Shown here: positions 27,193 through 37,592 of the stretch, in pieces
How the letters are laid out: each line of letters begins with the position of its first letter
How positions within the stretch are numbered: the stretch's first letter is position 1
DNA from: Muribaculaceae bacterium
GTDB lineage: Bacteria; Bacteroidota; Bacteroidia; Bacteroidales; Muribaculaceae
Reading direction: 5' to 3'
Length of the DNA stretch: 64,000 bases
Assembly (NCBI GenBank): GCA_017553785.1
Contig: JAFZKD010000119.1
Coordinates: forward strand, 62,001-126,000
Translations under genes and position numbers: made by a program
Notes under the pieces: generated by a model
What the model saw: only the letters and a program-made list of their open reading frames with translations
Databases searched by the model: none
What the model was told of the DNA's origin: nothing

Positions 27193-27382
27193 ATAATCTA
27201 GGCGGCGATTCCAGGCAACGTGTGCGGATGCCTCTCTAAGCTTTACACACTAACCTGCGAGCAGCACGAGCATATGACGTCTAATGTCTAACATCAAAAG
27301 TCTAAAAACCAACTATTGTTTTTGTCGTTCATCTTCAAAATCACAATATTTGCGCCAAACATAACTTTTATACTTGACAATT

Positions 27383-29180
27383 ATGAATAAATCACTACTC
27401 TACAGACTTTTCGCCCTCGGGACGGTCATGATGTGCGTCCTCGATGCCAGCGCTGCCGAGGCCTATCTGAATTACACGCCGTCGAACACTACTATGACGT
27501 TCTACTATGACGACCAGAAGAGTTCTCGACCGGGTACTACCTACTATATCAACCAGTACTCTGTATCTGGTTTTCCTGCTTGGTTTGAAGACGGAAATAG
27601 TGGTTACGTCACCCGAGTGGTCTTTGACTCATCGTTTGCAGAAGCCCGGCCCACTAAGACAACGAAATGGTTCTACGGTATGCGCAATCTTCAATCCATC
27701 ATTGGCATGAATTACCTGGATTCCTACAGTGTGTGATATGTTTTCAGATTGCAGCAGATTGACAAGTCTTGACCTGAGTAACTTCAACACCAGTAAGGTA
27801 AAAGACATGTCGGGCATGTTTTATGGTTGTCGTAGTTTGACTAGCATTGACGTGAGCAGCTTCAACACAAGTTTGGTGAAAGATATGTCGAGCATGTTTA
27901 GTGGTTGCATTGGATTGACAAGCCTTGACGTGAGAAACTTCAATACTGCCAGCGTTGAAGACATGAGAGAGATGTTTTGCGCTTGCGCAGAATTGACAAG
28001 CCTTGACGTGAGCAGCTTTAACACATCCAATGTGACCAGGATGTATGCTATATTTTATGGTTGTACCTCCTTGACAAAACTTAACCTGGAAAACTTTGTC
28101 ACGGCCAATGTGGAGAATATGAACAACATGTTCTCTGACTGTACCAACTTGACAACCATTTATGCAGGCAGCGACTGGAACACTAATGCAGTCACATCTT
28201 CTAGCGATATGTTCTATAATTGCATCAAGCTGGTTGGTGGCATGGGCACGACCTATAATTCCAACCACGTGGATAAGACCTATGCACACATCGACGGAGG
28301 TCCCAGCAACCCAGGCTACTTTACCGAACCGATTGAGGCCTACGCATGTTACACACCATCGAACACCACGCTGACCTTCTACTGCGACTCAAGGCGAAGC
28401 AGCCGCACAGGCACCACCTACGACCTGAAAACTGGGTACAACATACCTGACTGGAACAGCGATGGCAGTAATGCAAATGTCACCAAGGCGGTGTTTGACC
28501 CCTCGTTCGCCAACGCTCGTCCCACAAGCACATACTATTGGTTCGGGGGCATGATTCGCCTAGAATCCATCACAGGCATCAATTATCTCAACACGAGTGA
28601 GGTGACCGAAATGAGTCATATGTTCGAAAATTGCTTTCAATTGAACAGCTTGGACCTAATTGGCTTCAACACTTCACAGGTCACCAATATGGGTTACATG
28701 TTTAAGGAGTGCAGCCGCCTGACAAGCATTGATCTGAGCAGTTTTGACACCCATAACGTAACAGACATGAGGTGGATGTTCCGCAATTGCAGCAGTCTGG
28801 TCACGATATATGTGGAAAATGGTTGGAGCACACAAAACGTGACATACTCTACTGCTATGTTCAACAACTGCAGGAACCTCGTGGGCGGCCAGGGCACGGC
28901 CTATGATTCTGGGCATCAGGATGCCACCTACGCACACATCGACGGCGGCCCCAGCAACCCAGGCTATTTCACGGCATCAGGCCAGGCAGCTCTGCGTGGT
29001 GACGTGGATGGCGACGGCACCGTCAACATCGCCGACGTGACCGCTCTAATCGATTACCTGTTGAGCGGCAACAGTACAGGAATCAACCTCGACAACGCCG
29101 ACTGCGACAAGGACAGCCACGTCAACATCGCTGACGTGACGGCACTCATCGACTACCTGCTCGGCGGCACATGGCATTGA
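27383..29180 (+). pseudogene. BspA-like (DUF285) surface protein with dockerin, broken by a frameshift
   Basis: Two frames together make one protein. The first (27383-27736) gives a signal peptide and the opening module (YLNYTPSNTTMTFYYDD) and stops after LDSYSV. The second, open from about 27729, continues CDMFSDCSRLTSLDLSNFNT, with repeated MF-x-C-x-L units. The homologous module inside the same protein (from about 28337) has 45 bases where the break has 34, so a deletion of about 11 bases is the simplest cause. The two modules each end in THIDGGPSNPGYFT-like text (here HIDGGPSNPGYFT). A dockerin pair closes the protein (GDVDGDGTVNIADVTALIDY). The second part lacks a signal peptide, so the locus is probably inactive unless the frame is restored. 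Confidence 0.8.
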
Positions 29181-29268
29181 TGCTCGCGATGCTCGTAGTT
29201 TAGTGTTTAACGTATAGAAAAGCATCCACATTCCTGTGATGAAATGTCATAATTCAACTGATGTAACT

Positions 29269-29384
29269 ATAACCGCCCGAGGGCAGGAAATTAGCATATT
29301 ATATTTAAAATTTGTATAACAATCATTAGTCTAAAAATTTTAATTTAATAATTTGTATAATTTCCCGTGAGATAGCACGGTTAT
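29269..29384. repeat. Small interspersed element with hairpin ends, copy C
   Basis: It starts ATAACCGCCCGAGGGCAGG followed by AAATT and ends AATTTCCCGTGAGATAGCAC followed by GGTTAT. Read on the other strand the right end begins ATAACCGTGCTATC, an inverted match to the left end. The flanks AATTCAACTG on the left and CCTGTAACAATTATGACA on the right are shared with copy A. Confidence 0.6.
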
Positions 29385-29916
29385 GATACCCTGTAACAAT
29401 TATGACATATCCTCACTCTGAGTAACGCTATAATGCTACCGACTGAGCGATAGGGAAAAATTGTGCAAGCCGAATGCCATGATGCAAGCATCAATGGCTA
29501 AGGTGCCGCCAATTTTGGGCGTAATCAAACTGGTGAGCATCACCTAGGGCCTCAGCAAATCCCAACTAGTGTCGCTGAAGGCGGCACCAACTTGCGACGA
29601 AATGGGGCCACCCATCGGGCGACAATGAGATGAGACTGTACCACCCCCAGTGAATCAAACCCCCGCACTGCGATTAGTAGCTTGATTTACTAATGTTACG
29701 CAAATGGCCGCTCTTCGGACGTCTGCCGCCATTCTCCATATTACAGACCTGAACAAAAATATGGTGCTGTTGCCCTGACAAATATATTATTGATTTTTGT
29801 TTCTTGTGAGCGAACGCGATCAATCCTTATCCAATAACATAATGAACCGTGACTCGCTGAACAGTCACAACTCTGGGAATCTTAGTTAAAGAGTTATAAA
29901 AGTTTTTTTTATTGCG

Positions 29917-29945
29917 TTGGGTTTAAAATATAATGTGTAATTTTG
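29917..29945 (+). promoter_or_regulatory. Promoter of the giant repeat protein gene
   Basis: TTG at 29917-29919, 18 bases, TAATTTTG at 29938-29945. The next long gene starts at 30206, so the leader is unusually long (about 255 bases). Confidence 0.6.
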
Positions 29946-29981
29946 CACAACAATATTGGAGAGTCTTTTAATGGGCTTAAA

Positions 29982-30122
29982 ATGAAAAGATTGGTACAGG
30001 CGATGTCTATTTCGCTATCCTCTATCCTTCAGCCGTTTGACAGGTGTTGTCAGATGGCATTGATGGTATTGAGTGCCCTTTCCTGTCATAGGGCCGCTAC
30101 TGCATTTCAACATCATTACTAA
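29982..30122 (+). CDS. Possible 46-residue leader peptide
   Basis: An open frame from ATG 29982 to TAA 30122 lies wholly within the predicted leader of the giant protein gene. The product (MKRLVQAMSISLSSILQPFD and so on) has a weakly hydrophobic middle and two adjacent cysteines. Nothing recognisable is present, and a frame of this size can arise by chance. It may be a regulatory upstream frame or nothing. Confidence 0.2.
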   Translation: MKRLVQAMSISLSSILQPFDRCCQMALMVLSALSCHRAATAFQHHY

Positions 30123-30205
30123 ACAGAAAACAACCTTTGATTCTTTTTAACGGACAAACAATCGTTTAAAACAACAAATATTCACTATTTAATTTTTATT
30201 TTGTT

Positions 30206-33200
30206 ATGAAGAAATTACTAACCTTTTTCTTAACGGCCCTGCTGGCCTTTAGCGTCGGCTGGGCAGAAACGACTACTGTTACTGCTTCTAAGGTTACTAG
30301 CTCCAGTGCCACTTGGACTGGCTCTGGGGGTGAAACTTGGAACGTAAGTGTTAATGGTGGCGCTACTAATCAGAATATGGTCAATAATTATGCCCAGATT
30401 GGAACAAGGACCTCACCATCAACATCAGTTACCTTTTCAACTTCGATTTCAGGCACGATAACCAGCATAGTTGTTGATTGTGCTTCTTATAATGGTTTGG
30501 CTACTCTTAGCGCTACTGTTGGTGGAAGTTCATTTGGCACTCAAAGTCAGTCAACGCCGTCATGGAGTAATAACTCTGGTGGCGATGTGACATTTACTGG
30601 TAGCGCAACCGGAGGAATCGTTATTACAATGACTAATGGCTCTAGTGGTCGTGCAATGTATATCAAGAGCATTACTGTCACTTATTCTTCTGGCAGCACT
30701 CCTGTTGAGGAGAATTGGTATCGCAAGGTGACCAGCACAAGTGACCTTTCTGCGGGCAAGAAGTACATCATTGTGAACGAGGCCAACAGCACCGGTATGG
30801 GTGCACTCAACGACAATCGATATGGCACTGGTATTACTGGACTTTCCATTGATAACGATAGAGTCAATATCGGTGGCACCGATGTCATGGAAATGATCTT
30901 GGGCGGTTCGTCAAATGCTTGGACTTTCAGGATGGGTGAAAATGGCAATTACTTGAGCAATTCAAGTTCAAATAACAACACGTTCTTCTCGGCTTCATCG
31001 GTAGCTTCTTCATCAACCGACATCACGAAATGGACGATTACACCAGGTTCCAGTTCTTGCTCAATCTGTAGTAATTATGTGACTTCACAATATATCCGTT
31101 TCAATTCTTCGGGGCAGTTTGGCACCTATGTAGTGACCGCTCAGTCTCCCGTCGCACTTTATGTTGAGGATGATGGCAGCACTCCTGTTGAAACCTGTGC
31201 AACACCGACGTTCTCGCCTGCGGCTGGCACTTATACCAGCGCGCAGAGCGTGACCATCTCGACCACGACCAGTGGCGCATCTATCCGCTACACCACTGAT
31301 GGTTCCACGCCCACTTCGACCTCTGGCACAGTTTACACAGGTGCCATAAATGTGAGCGAGACTACTACCATCAAGGCCATTGCCTATAAGGATGGCAACA
31401 ATGACAGCCAAGTGGCCGAGGCTACCTATACCATTAACAGTGGTAGCAGTAGTGGCTCTAAGATATACCGCAAAGTGACAAGTACCGATGACCTTGTTCC
31501 GGGCCAGAATTACATCATTATGTATGAAAACGGCAGTTCTTCGGTCGGCATGGGTGCATACGATGGTTCAAAACACTTCAGTGGTGTCACTAACCTTACT
31601 GTTAGCAACAACAAGGTTGATATTGCAAACACCAGCGTACTCGAATTGACGCTTGGAGGTTCTGCTGGTGCTTGGACATTATACACTGGTAATGGATTTA
31701 TCCAGGGTGCTGATGGAGTACAATTCAATGTTGTGAGTGACGGCACGGCTAACAATTCAAAGTGGATTATTACCAATACGGTTAGTGGAACCAATGGATA
31801 CGTTGCTCAGAATCACGAATATTCCCGTTATATTAAGTGCTACAATGGTAGTACTTTCAGACATTACGCTAGCAGCAATGGTGATTGGGCTTATCTCTAT
31901 GTGCAAGACAATAGCACTGATCCGACATTGGCGATTACACCTGATACCCAGACGATCAGTGACGCAGCTCCTGCACAGCTGACGATTACTGGTGAGAACA
32001 TCAACGGTAACATCAATGCCAACTTGGCAACGAACACTGACTGGTATCTGAATCCCACTTCGTTTGGCAGTACTGGCGGTACTGCCTCGTTGACCTATTC
32101 CGGTCGAGCCTTGAGCGCCACCAACACGGTGACCGCACAAGCCAGTGGCGCAACCGATGCTACCGCCACGGTCAACTATGTTGCTGACCTGTGGATTGTT
32201 ACCGATAACGGTGTGACTGGTGATTGGCACTTTGACGGACAATATGGCGTACATATGACCAACAATAATGGCGTCTATACCGCCGACTTTGCTGTCACAA
32301 CGCCCAACACCTTTATTCTGTTTGCCAGGAAGTTGGGCGATGGTGTTACTTGGAATACCCGTTACGTCTTCGGTCCCAACAGCGGTGGCGACTGGTGGTT
32401 AGATGTCAGCGGTAACGGCGAAGGCACCATCGACACGAACGACGATGATCCCATCAAGATCCAGACCACCGGTCTGTTCACCATCACCATAAATGCTAAT
32501 GATGGTACCTTCACAATCACGAAGCGCAATATCAACGTGACGATTTCGCCTGAGGATGGCACTCACTTCACTGGCCCGAGCATCAGCGGTACCATCACCA
32601 GCGATCCTGTCGGCACCATTGAGTGGAGCACCGACGGCAACAACTGGACGACCTACACCGACGGCTTCACCGCAAGCGTTAGCCAACCTGGCCAGAGCGT
32701 GACGGTTTATGCCCGCTCGACCTATAACGGTGTGATGAGCAACGTGGTTCAGGCAACCTATACGCGCGACTATGCTCCCGCTCCTGCCGCTCCCAGCTTC
32801 AGCATGGGCAGCAGTGCGGTGGCTTCGGGTACCGTAATTACCATTACCGCTCCCGAGGGCTGCACGCTCTATGTGGACGGTCAGCAAGTGACCAATCCCT
32901 ATAATGTGACCATCACCCAGGGCACGACCATCAGCGCCTACTGCGTGAACGACGAGGGCACCCAGAGTCAGACGGTGACCAATACTTATACGATTGCTGC
33001 AGTCTGCAATGCTGAGGTAGTGTTCAAGAATAGCGACACCGACGCAACTAATGCCACTAGTTGGAATGCCATCGGCGGCGAGGGTGATAACAATTATTTC
33101 GAAGCCGGTAGAGATTACATCAGCGGTGCCACTGGCATTGCAAGGGTTTTCAAGGGCACAACAGGCTTTAAGTTCGGTAACTCAAGTCAAGGTGGTACCA

Positions 33201-36200
33201 TTACCTTCAACCTTGATAATAATACTGAGTGGAAGGTAAGCCACATCACTATCAACGCTCGTTGCTATGATCCCACTTTCCTCGATGACTATCAGCCCGT
33301 CTTCACTGTAACGACCAATAACGGTCAGTCACAGAGCACTCAGAAAGTGAGCAGCAGTACCGTGGGTGGCTATACACTCGACTTCAATGGCTCGGCAATC
33401 ACTTCGATTACCATCAGTACCAACTATCGTGCTTATCTGAAGGGCTTCACCATTACCTACGACTGCGCTCCCGAGGTTGAGGCTCCCGTGATTACTCCTG
33501 CTACGGGCACTTACTATGAGGATCAGACGGTTCACATCACTGCCGGCGAGGGTAGCACGATCTACTACACCACCAACGGTACCGATCCTACGACCAGCAG
33601 CCCGGTATTCACCGATGACTTTACCGCAGCCTATACCGCTGGCGCAACGACGACTATCAAGGCCATCGCTGCGGATGGTCAAGGTAACCTGAGCGATGTG
33701 ACCACAGTGACCTATACTTGGGCCGCACCCACCGTTCATATCCATCCTGACTCACGCAACACCACCGCGTCGAGCGTGAGCGTGACGCTGACTCCTGATC
33801 CCGCTGGTGCACAGGTTTACTACACTACCGATGGCAGCACGCCCAGTCCTGCCAACGGCACGCTGTACACCGGTCCCTTCACGGTTAGTATCCCCAATGT
33901 GGGTGATGCTGTGACTGTCAAGGCTATCGCCGTAATGGGCAACTCAAGTGCTGTCGCTACTGCTACCTATACTCACGTGGAGAGTGTGCTTGACGTGAAC
34001 GTACCGTTCTTCTCACCGCTGGTGAATCATAACTATTACGGTGACCAGACCCTGCAGATCGGCTGCACGACGCCCAACGCCGACATCTACTATGAGATCG
34101 TTGAGGTAAGCGGCACCACCGCTCCCAGCGCCAGCGACGTGGAAGACCCGACGCACGTGTCGACGCACTACGACGGCTCGACTATCGAGATGACTGTGGG
34201 TAACAGCTACTATGTAAAGGCTATCGCCTACGTGGGCAATAACCCGAGCACTATCGCCGAGGGCTGGTACACTATCCTTGAGGCTCCCACGACGCAGTAT
34301 GCCTACACCAACCTGAAGGACTTTAATGACAATTGTCCGACAGGCGTGACGGCCACGTTCTTGAACCCCGTTCAGGTGGTTTACCACTCGACCTACACCA
34401 ACAATGGTGAGTTTGCCGAGTTCTGCTACCTGCGCGACAATACCGACTACGCTTGTGTTTACTTCGGTAAGCGCGATACCAACAACAACACCATCTTCAA
34501 GATGGGTGACTGGTTGGACGGCAGTCAGATCAGCGGTTTGACCAACATCTGGGACCGCAACTTCCATATCCAGTTGGGAACCAACGCCCACACCGTTTAC
34601 ACTTGGCCCAGCCAGGCCATCGGTTGGAGCGAAATCCTGCCCGAGGATATGACCTGTGACGTCGTTGTTGCTGGTGATACCATCAGCAACGTTTGGGGCC
34701 ACTATGTGCATCTGCGCAACACAAGGTTGAGTGGCGTGGACGATTACAGTGCCAGCGATCCCAAGCACACCGGTTTGATCAACGACGGCACTGCCGATGC
34801 TTACTACTACGACAAGTTCTACCGCTGGAGTGCGGGCACTTGCACGTACACAACTGGTGGTAATACCTACACTGATCCGATCCAGTGTCTGGGCGACTAT
34901 GACCAGGCCTTCTTCACGGCTAAGCAGAATGCCGGAGCAACCTTCGACGTATATGGTGTGATTGACTATTACAGCCAGTACACGCCGCCGTTCGAGATGT
35001 GTCCCATCGACTTCCTGTGGGCTTACAAACCCCAGATGACCCCTGCCACGACGACCTCGTTTGAGCCTGTAACGGTGAACATCACCGCTACCCAGCCCGA
35101 ATGGGCCGCCGAGGGCGTTGTTATCTACTACAAGACCGACGACATGGAGGAATGGGCTGTTTACACGGGACCGATTACCGTAAACAGCACCACCACCATC
35201 CAGGCCTATGCTGAGGTGCTCGCCGAGAAGACCGACGGCACCAACTACAATGACTATGTGCGTTCCGAGATCCTGACCGAGACCTACACGATTGAGGGTA
35301 TTGAGGATCCCACCATCTCACCCGAGAGCCGGGTTATTGAAATCACCACCGGCGAGGAGAGCGTGCACGTGATTGTAACCGATCACAACGAGGTTGGCAG
35401 CGGCGCTGTTACGACCTACACGGTTAATGGTGTTGAACACACACTCCAGGCTGGAGAGAGCGCTGAATTTGACGTTACCGAGACTACCACGGTAACCGCG
35501 GTGAGCTCAGTCGTTTCAGGTGAGCACACCCTGTACAGTAACGAGGTGAGCGAGACCTACGAGTTCATCACGCCTAACGACAAGACCTACGACCTGCTGA
35601 CGACCAATCCCGTTGTCGGCAACATCTATGTGATTGTAAACAAGGCTGACCAAGTCGGCTTGAGCACGACCCAGAATGCCACCAACCGCGCTGGTATCGG
35701 TGTGACGTTTACTGATAACACCAAGACGGTTGTGAACGGTAACACCAGCCTCGCCGAGTTCATGCTTGAGAGCGCAAATGCCGGACGTTACTACTTCCGT
35801 CAGTTGGGCACTCAGAACTACCTGTGCGTGACCACCAATGAGTACGCTAACCTGATGACCGGTGCTGCCGACGTCAATGCCGAGGCAGCTGCAACCGTCA
35901 ACAGCAGCGTGACCAGCGGTGTTGACCAGAGTTACCCGGCAACCGTCACCTTCTACTATGACGGTATGCCGCGCTACCTGCGTTACTACAGCAATAACCG
36001 CACGTTCACGACCTATGGTGACGCTACCGCCAACCAGGATATCTTCCTGTATGGTATCGCAGCTCCGACCATCTATGATCCCTCGATCGACCCGATGAGC
36101 CAGTTCGTCGGCGCCGATTATCTGGACGGTACAGTAACGCCCAATGCCAATAACGCAGAGGGAGCCGTGACCTACTACACCACCGACGGCAGCGATCCCC

Positions 36201-37384
36201 GCACGAGCACGACGCGCCAGGAATGGACAAGTAATAACAACGGTGACTTTACCGTTACTTCGACCACTACCGTAAAGGCCGTGACCTGCATTGAGTTTGG
36301 TGACACCACCATCTGGAGCAATGTTGTGAGCGAGACTTACACCTTCGTTGAACCGACCACGCTCGCCTATATCGAGGGTAAAGGCACCAAGGGTGAGTAC
36401 TACATTGTAGCCGACGAACTCGTTGGTACCTGGGCTCATGGCAACTACCTGTGGGCTAAGGACGATAACAAGTCGATTGATCCCACCGATATCGCATACT
36501 TCACAGGCCTGGGCGCCATCGACTACGTGAAGGATCTCATGAAGCTGCAGAGCGGTGAATGGGACCAGAGCAACTGGGTTGTCCTTGACTTCTCGAACCT
36601 GGACGGTGTGAGCGCCAGCGACTATGTTGGCCATGTGCTGAATGCCAAGGCCGTTTCAGGTACCTATACCGAGACCACCGACTTCAACTATGTCATCAGC
36701 TTGGACAAAAAGCCTGGTGATCCTGGTGAAGGCGCAGGTTACGACGGTTATTATACCGGAAGTTACCTTGTCGCAGGCGGCCACAACTGCTATGCACCCG
36801 TTAACTTCCTGACTTCGAACCTGGGCCACGTGGTATTGCCTGGCGAAGGCTCACACGCTACCGAGGGTACCAAGCTCTTCTTCGTTAATCCTAAGATTGA
36901 AGAGGTAGCCCACGTTTGGGGTGTTTGGACAGGTTCCTACTTCGACGTTTATAAGATGCAAGGCAGTCAGATCAACGGTTATAACCTTGACGGTGCCTTC
37001 AGTGTGGACTGGACCTACAACCGAGTTGGTGGCACCGATGACAGCCCCATTTGCTCAGAGGGTGCCCCCGACGGCATGACGGTTGGTGAGGAGTACACCT
37101 TCCACGCATTTGTGAAATCCAACAGCAGAAGCAACGGACAGAAGCGCGCTAAGGGCGAACGCAATGGCAGCACGCCTGATGGCTCCTTCACCGTTTATCC
37201 TCTCGACTTGCCTGACGAACCCGATCCCACGGCAGTGAAAGAGGTGGCTTCCGGCAAGGACATTGTCAGTGTCCGTTACTACAATGTCATGGGTGTTGAG
37301 AGTGCCAAGCCGTTCCAGGGTATCAACATTGTTGTTACCCGCTACAGCGACGGCAGCAGCTCAACCGTCAAAGTGTTGAAGTGA
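30206..37384 (+). CDS. Giant secreted multi-repeat protein (2392 residues)
   Basis: An exported protein with a signal peptide (MKKLLTFFLTALLAFSVGWA) and only beta-rich repeat domains. Visible units: an N-terminal beta domain (about 22-170); modules beginning YRKVTSTSDLSAGKKYIIV at about 172 and YRKVTSTDDLVPGQNYIIM at about 419, with a third relative near 1794; chitobiase-C-terminal/FN3-associated repeats (ATPTFSPAAGTY near 331, APVITPATGTYYEDQ near 1092, VYYTTDGSTPS near 1200, VIYYKTDD near 1630, VTYYTTDGSDPRTST near 1970); a SusE/F-like starch-binding-type domain at about 662-772; and a C-terminal tail (VRYYNVMGVESAKPFQGINI) related to that of the 12784-15960 protein. No catalytic motif is seen, so adhesion or glycan binding is likely. 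A long leader precedes it and a hairpin terminator follows. Confidence 0.8.
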   Translation: MKKLLTFFLTALLAFSVGWAETTTVTASKVTSSSATWTGSGGETWNVSVNGGATNQNMVNNYAQIGTRTSPSTSVTFSTSISGTITSIVVDCASYNGLATLSATVGGSSFGTQSQSTPSWSNNSGGDVTFTGSATGGIVITMTNGSSGRAMYIKSITVTYSSGSTPVEENWYRKVTSTSDLSAGKKYIIVNEANSTGMGALNDNRYGTGITGLSIDNDRVNIGGTDVMEMILGGSSNAWTFRMGENGNYLSNSSSNNNTFFSASSVASSSTDITKWTITPGSSSCSICSNYVTSQYIRFNSSGQFGTYVVTAQSPVALYVEDDGSTPVETCATPTFSPAAGTYTSAQSVTISTTTSGASIRYTTDGSTPTSTSGTVYTGAINVSETTTIKAIAYKDGNNDSQVAEATYTINSGSSSGSKIYRKVTSTDDLVPGQNYIIMYENGSSSVGMGAYDGSKHFSGVTNLTVSNNKVDIANTSVLELTLGGSAGAWTLYTGNGFIQGADGVQFNVVSDGTANNSKWIITNTVSGTNGYVAQNHEYSRYIKCYNGSTFRHYASSNGDWAYLYVQDNSTDPTLAITPDTQTISDAAPAQLTITGENINGNINANLATNTDWYLNPTSFGSTGGTASLTYSGRALSATNTVTAQASGATDATATVNYVADLWIVTDNGVTGDWHFDGQYGVHMTNNNGVYTADFAVTTPNTFILFARKLGDGVTWNTRYVFGPNSGGDWWLDVSGNGEGTIDTNDDDPIKIQTTGLFTITINANDGTFTITKRNINVTISPEDGTHFTGPSISGTITSDPVGTIEWSTDGNNWTTYTDGFTASVSQPGQSVTVYARSTYNGVMSNVVQATYTRDYAPAPAAPSFSMGSSAVASGTVITITAPEGCTLYVDGQQVTNPYNVTITQGTTISAYCVNDEGTQSQTVTNTYTIAAVCNAEVVFKNSDTDATNATSWNAIGGEGDNNYFEAGRDYISGATGIARVFKGTTGFKFGNSSQGGTITFNLDNNTEWKVSHITINARCYDPTFLDDYQPVFTVTTNNGQSQSTQKVSSSTVGGYTLDFNGSAITSITISTNYRAYLKGFTITYDCAPEVEAPVITPATGTYYEDQTVHITAGEGSTIYYTTNGTDPTTSSPVFTDDFTAAYTAGATTTIKAIAADGQGNLSDVTTVTYTWAAPTVHIHPDSRNTTASSVSVTLTPDPAGAQVYYTTDGSTPSPANGTLYTGPFTVSIPNVGDAVTVKAIAVMGNSSAVATATYTHVESVLDVNVPFFSPLVNHNYYGDQTLQIGCTTPNADIYYEIVEVSGTTAPSASDVEDPTHVSTHYDGSTIEMTVGNSYYVKAIAYVGNNPSTIAEGWYTILEAPTTQYAYTNLKDFNDNCPTGVTATFLNPVQVVYHSTYTNNGEFAEFCYLRDNTDYACVYFGKRDTNNNTIFKMGDWLDGSQISGLTNIWDRNFHIQLGTNAHTVYTWPSQAIGWSEILPEDMTCDVVVAGDTISNVWGHYVHLRNTRLSGVDDYSASDPKHTGLINDGTADAYYYDKFYRWSAGTCTYTTGGNTYTDPIQCLGDYDQAFFTAKQNAGATFDVYGVIDYYSQYTPPFEMCPIDFLWAYKPQMTPATTTSFEPVTVNITATQPEWAAEGVVIYYKTDDMEEWAVYTGPITVNSTTTIQAYAEVLAEKTDGTNYNDYVRSEILTETYTIEGIEDPTISPESRVIEITTGEESVHVIVTDHNEVGSGAVTTYTVNGVEHTLQAGESAEFDVTETTTVTAVSSVVSGEHTLYSNEVSETYEFITPNDKTYDLLTTNPVVGNIYVIVNKADQVGLSTTQNATNRAGIGVTFTDNTKTVVNGNTSLAEFMLESANAGRYYFRQLGTQNYLCVTTNEYANLMTGAADVNAEAAATVNSSVTSGVDQSYPATVTFYYDGMPRYLRYYSNNRTFTTYGDATANQDIFLYGIAAPTIYDPSIDPMSQFVGADYLDGTVTPNANNAEGAVTYYTTDGSDPRTSTTRQEWTSNNNGDFTVTSTTTVKAVTCIEFGDTTIWSNVVSETYTFVEPTTLAYIEGKGTKGEYYIVADELVGTWAHGNYLWAKDDNKSIDPTDIAYFTGLGAIDYVKDLMKLQSGEWDQSNWVVLDFSNLDGVSASDYVGHVLNAKAVSGTYTETTDFNYVISLDKKPGDPGEGAGYDGYYTGSYLVAGGHNCYAPVNFLTSNLGHVVLPGEGSHATEGTKLFFVNPKIEEVAHVWGVWTGSYFDVYKMQGSQINGYNLDGAFSVDWTYNRVGGTDDSPICSEGAPDGMTVGEEYTFHAFVKSNSRSNGQKRAKGERNGSTPDGSFTVYPLDLPDEPDPTAVKEVASGKDIVSVRYYNVMGVESAKPFQGINIVVTRYSDGSSSTVKVLK

Positions 37385-37416
37385 ATCCCCTAGTCCTTTA
37401 AGGACTGACTATTAAT

Positions 37417-37453
37417 CCAGGCGACCTCATACCGAGGCCGCCTGGATATTTTA
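37417..37453 (+). terminator. Terminator of the giant protein gene
   Basis: CCAGGCGACCTC (37417-37428) pairs with GAGGCCGCCTGG (37434-37445) with one internal mismatch, followed by ATATTTTAT. A small AGTCCTTTAAGGACT palindrome precedes it. Confidence 0.75.
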
Positions 37454-37478
37454 TAGAGGTTAATAAGGCTTGGAGAGT

Positions 37479-37494
37479 TCGGAGGGCTCGGAGA
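37479..37494. repeat. 16-base direct repeat flanking the four-helix-bundle gene, left copy
   Basis: TCGGAGGGCTCGGAGA occurs here and again at 38175-38190, on either side of the gene at 37593-38171. Both copies sit in polypurine strings of GAG-TCGGAG type. Confidence 0.65.
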
Positions 37495-37535
37495 TCTCAA
37501 AGAGGGGATCTGTGACAATTTTTGGAAGAATTTCT

Positions 37536-37565
37536 TTGTTGGATGGGATTATTGGGGTATATTTG
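37536..37565 (+). promoter_or_regulatory. Promoter of the four-helix-bundle gene
   Basis: TTG at 37536-37538, 19 bases, TATATTTG at 37558-37565; ATG at 37593. Confidence 0.65.
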
Positions 37566-37592
37566 CGAGAAATAATCTTTCATTGACGCATC

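Larger units (their letters stand above)
26953..27382. other. Intergenic region with terminator, repeat element and promoter
   Basis: From left to right: a GAGACGC palindrome acting as terminator (27001-27026), repeat element copy B (about 27041-27192), and a probable promoter for the BspA gene (TTG 27322-27324, 20 bases, AATATTTG 27345-27352). No gene is visible. Confidence 0.6.
29181..30205. other. 1-kb intergenic region with repeat element and a long leader
   Basis: It holds repeat element copy C (29269-29384), about 500 bases with no recognisable gene (29400-29900), a promoter at 29917-29945 and a leader of about 255 bases for the giant protein gene, within which a 46-codon frame lies. 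Short pieces such as CAAGCCGAATGC are shared with the 27041 region, so part may be decayed repeat DNA. Confidence 0.55.

Noticed and set aside
29405..29455. tRNA-like D-arm text on the - strand (GCTCAGTCGGTAGC)
   Set aside because: No anticodon arm, T-arm or acceptor stem can be formed around it.
35516..36634. 372-codon open frame on the - strand within the giant protein gene
   Set aside because: It mirrors a GC-biased repeat gene; the Val/Gly-rich product has no signal peptide or recognisable domain.
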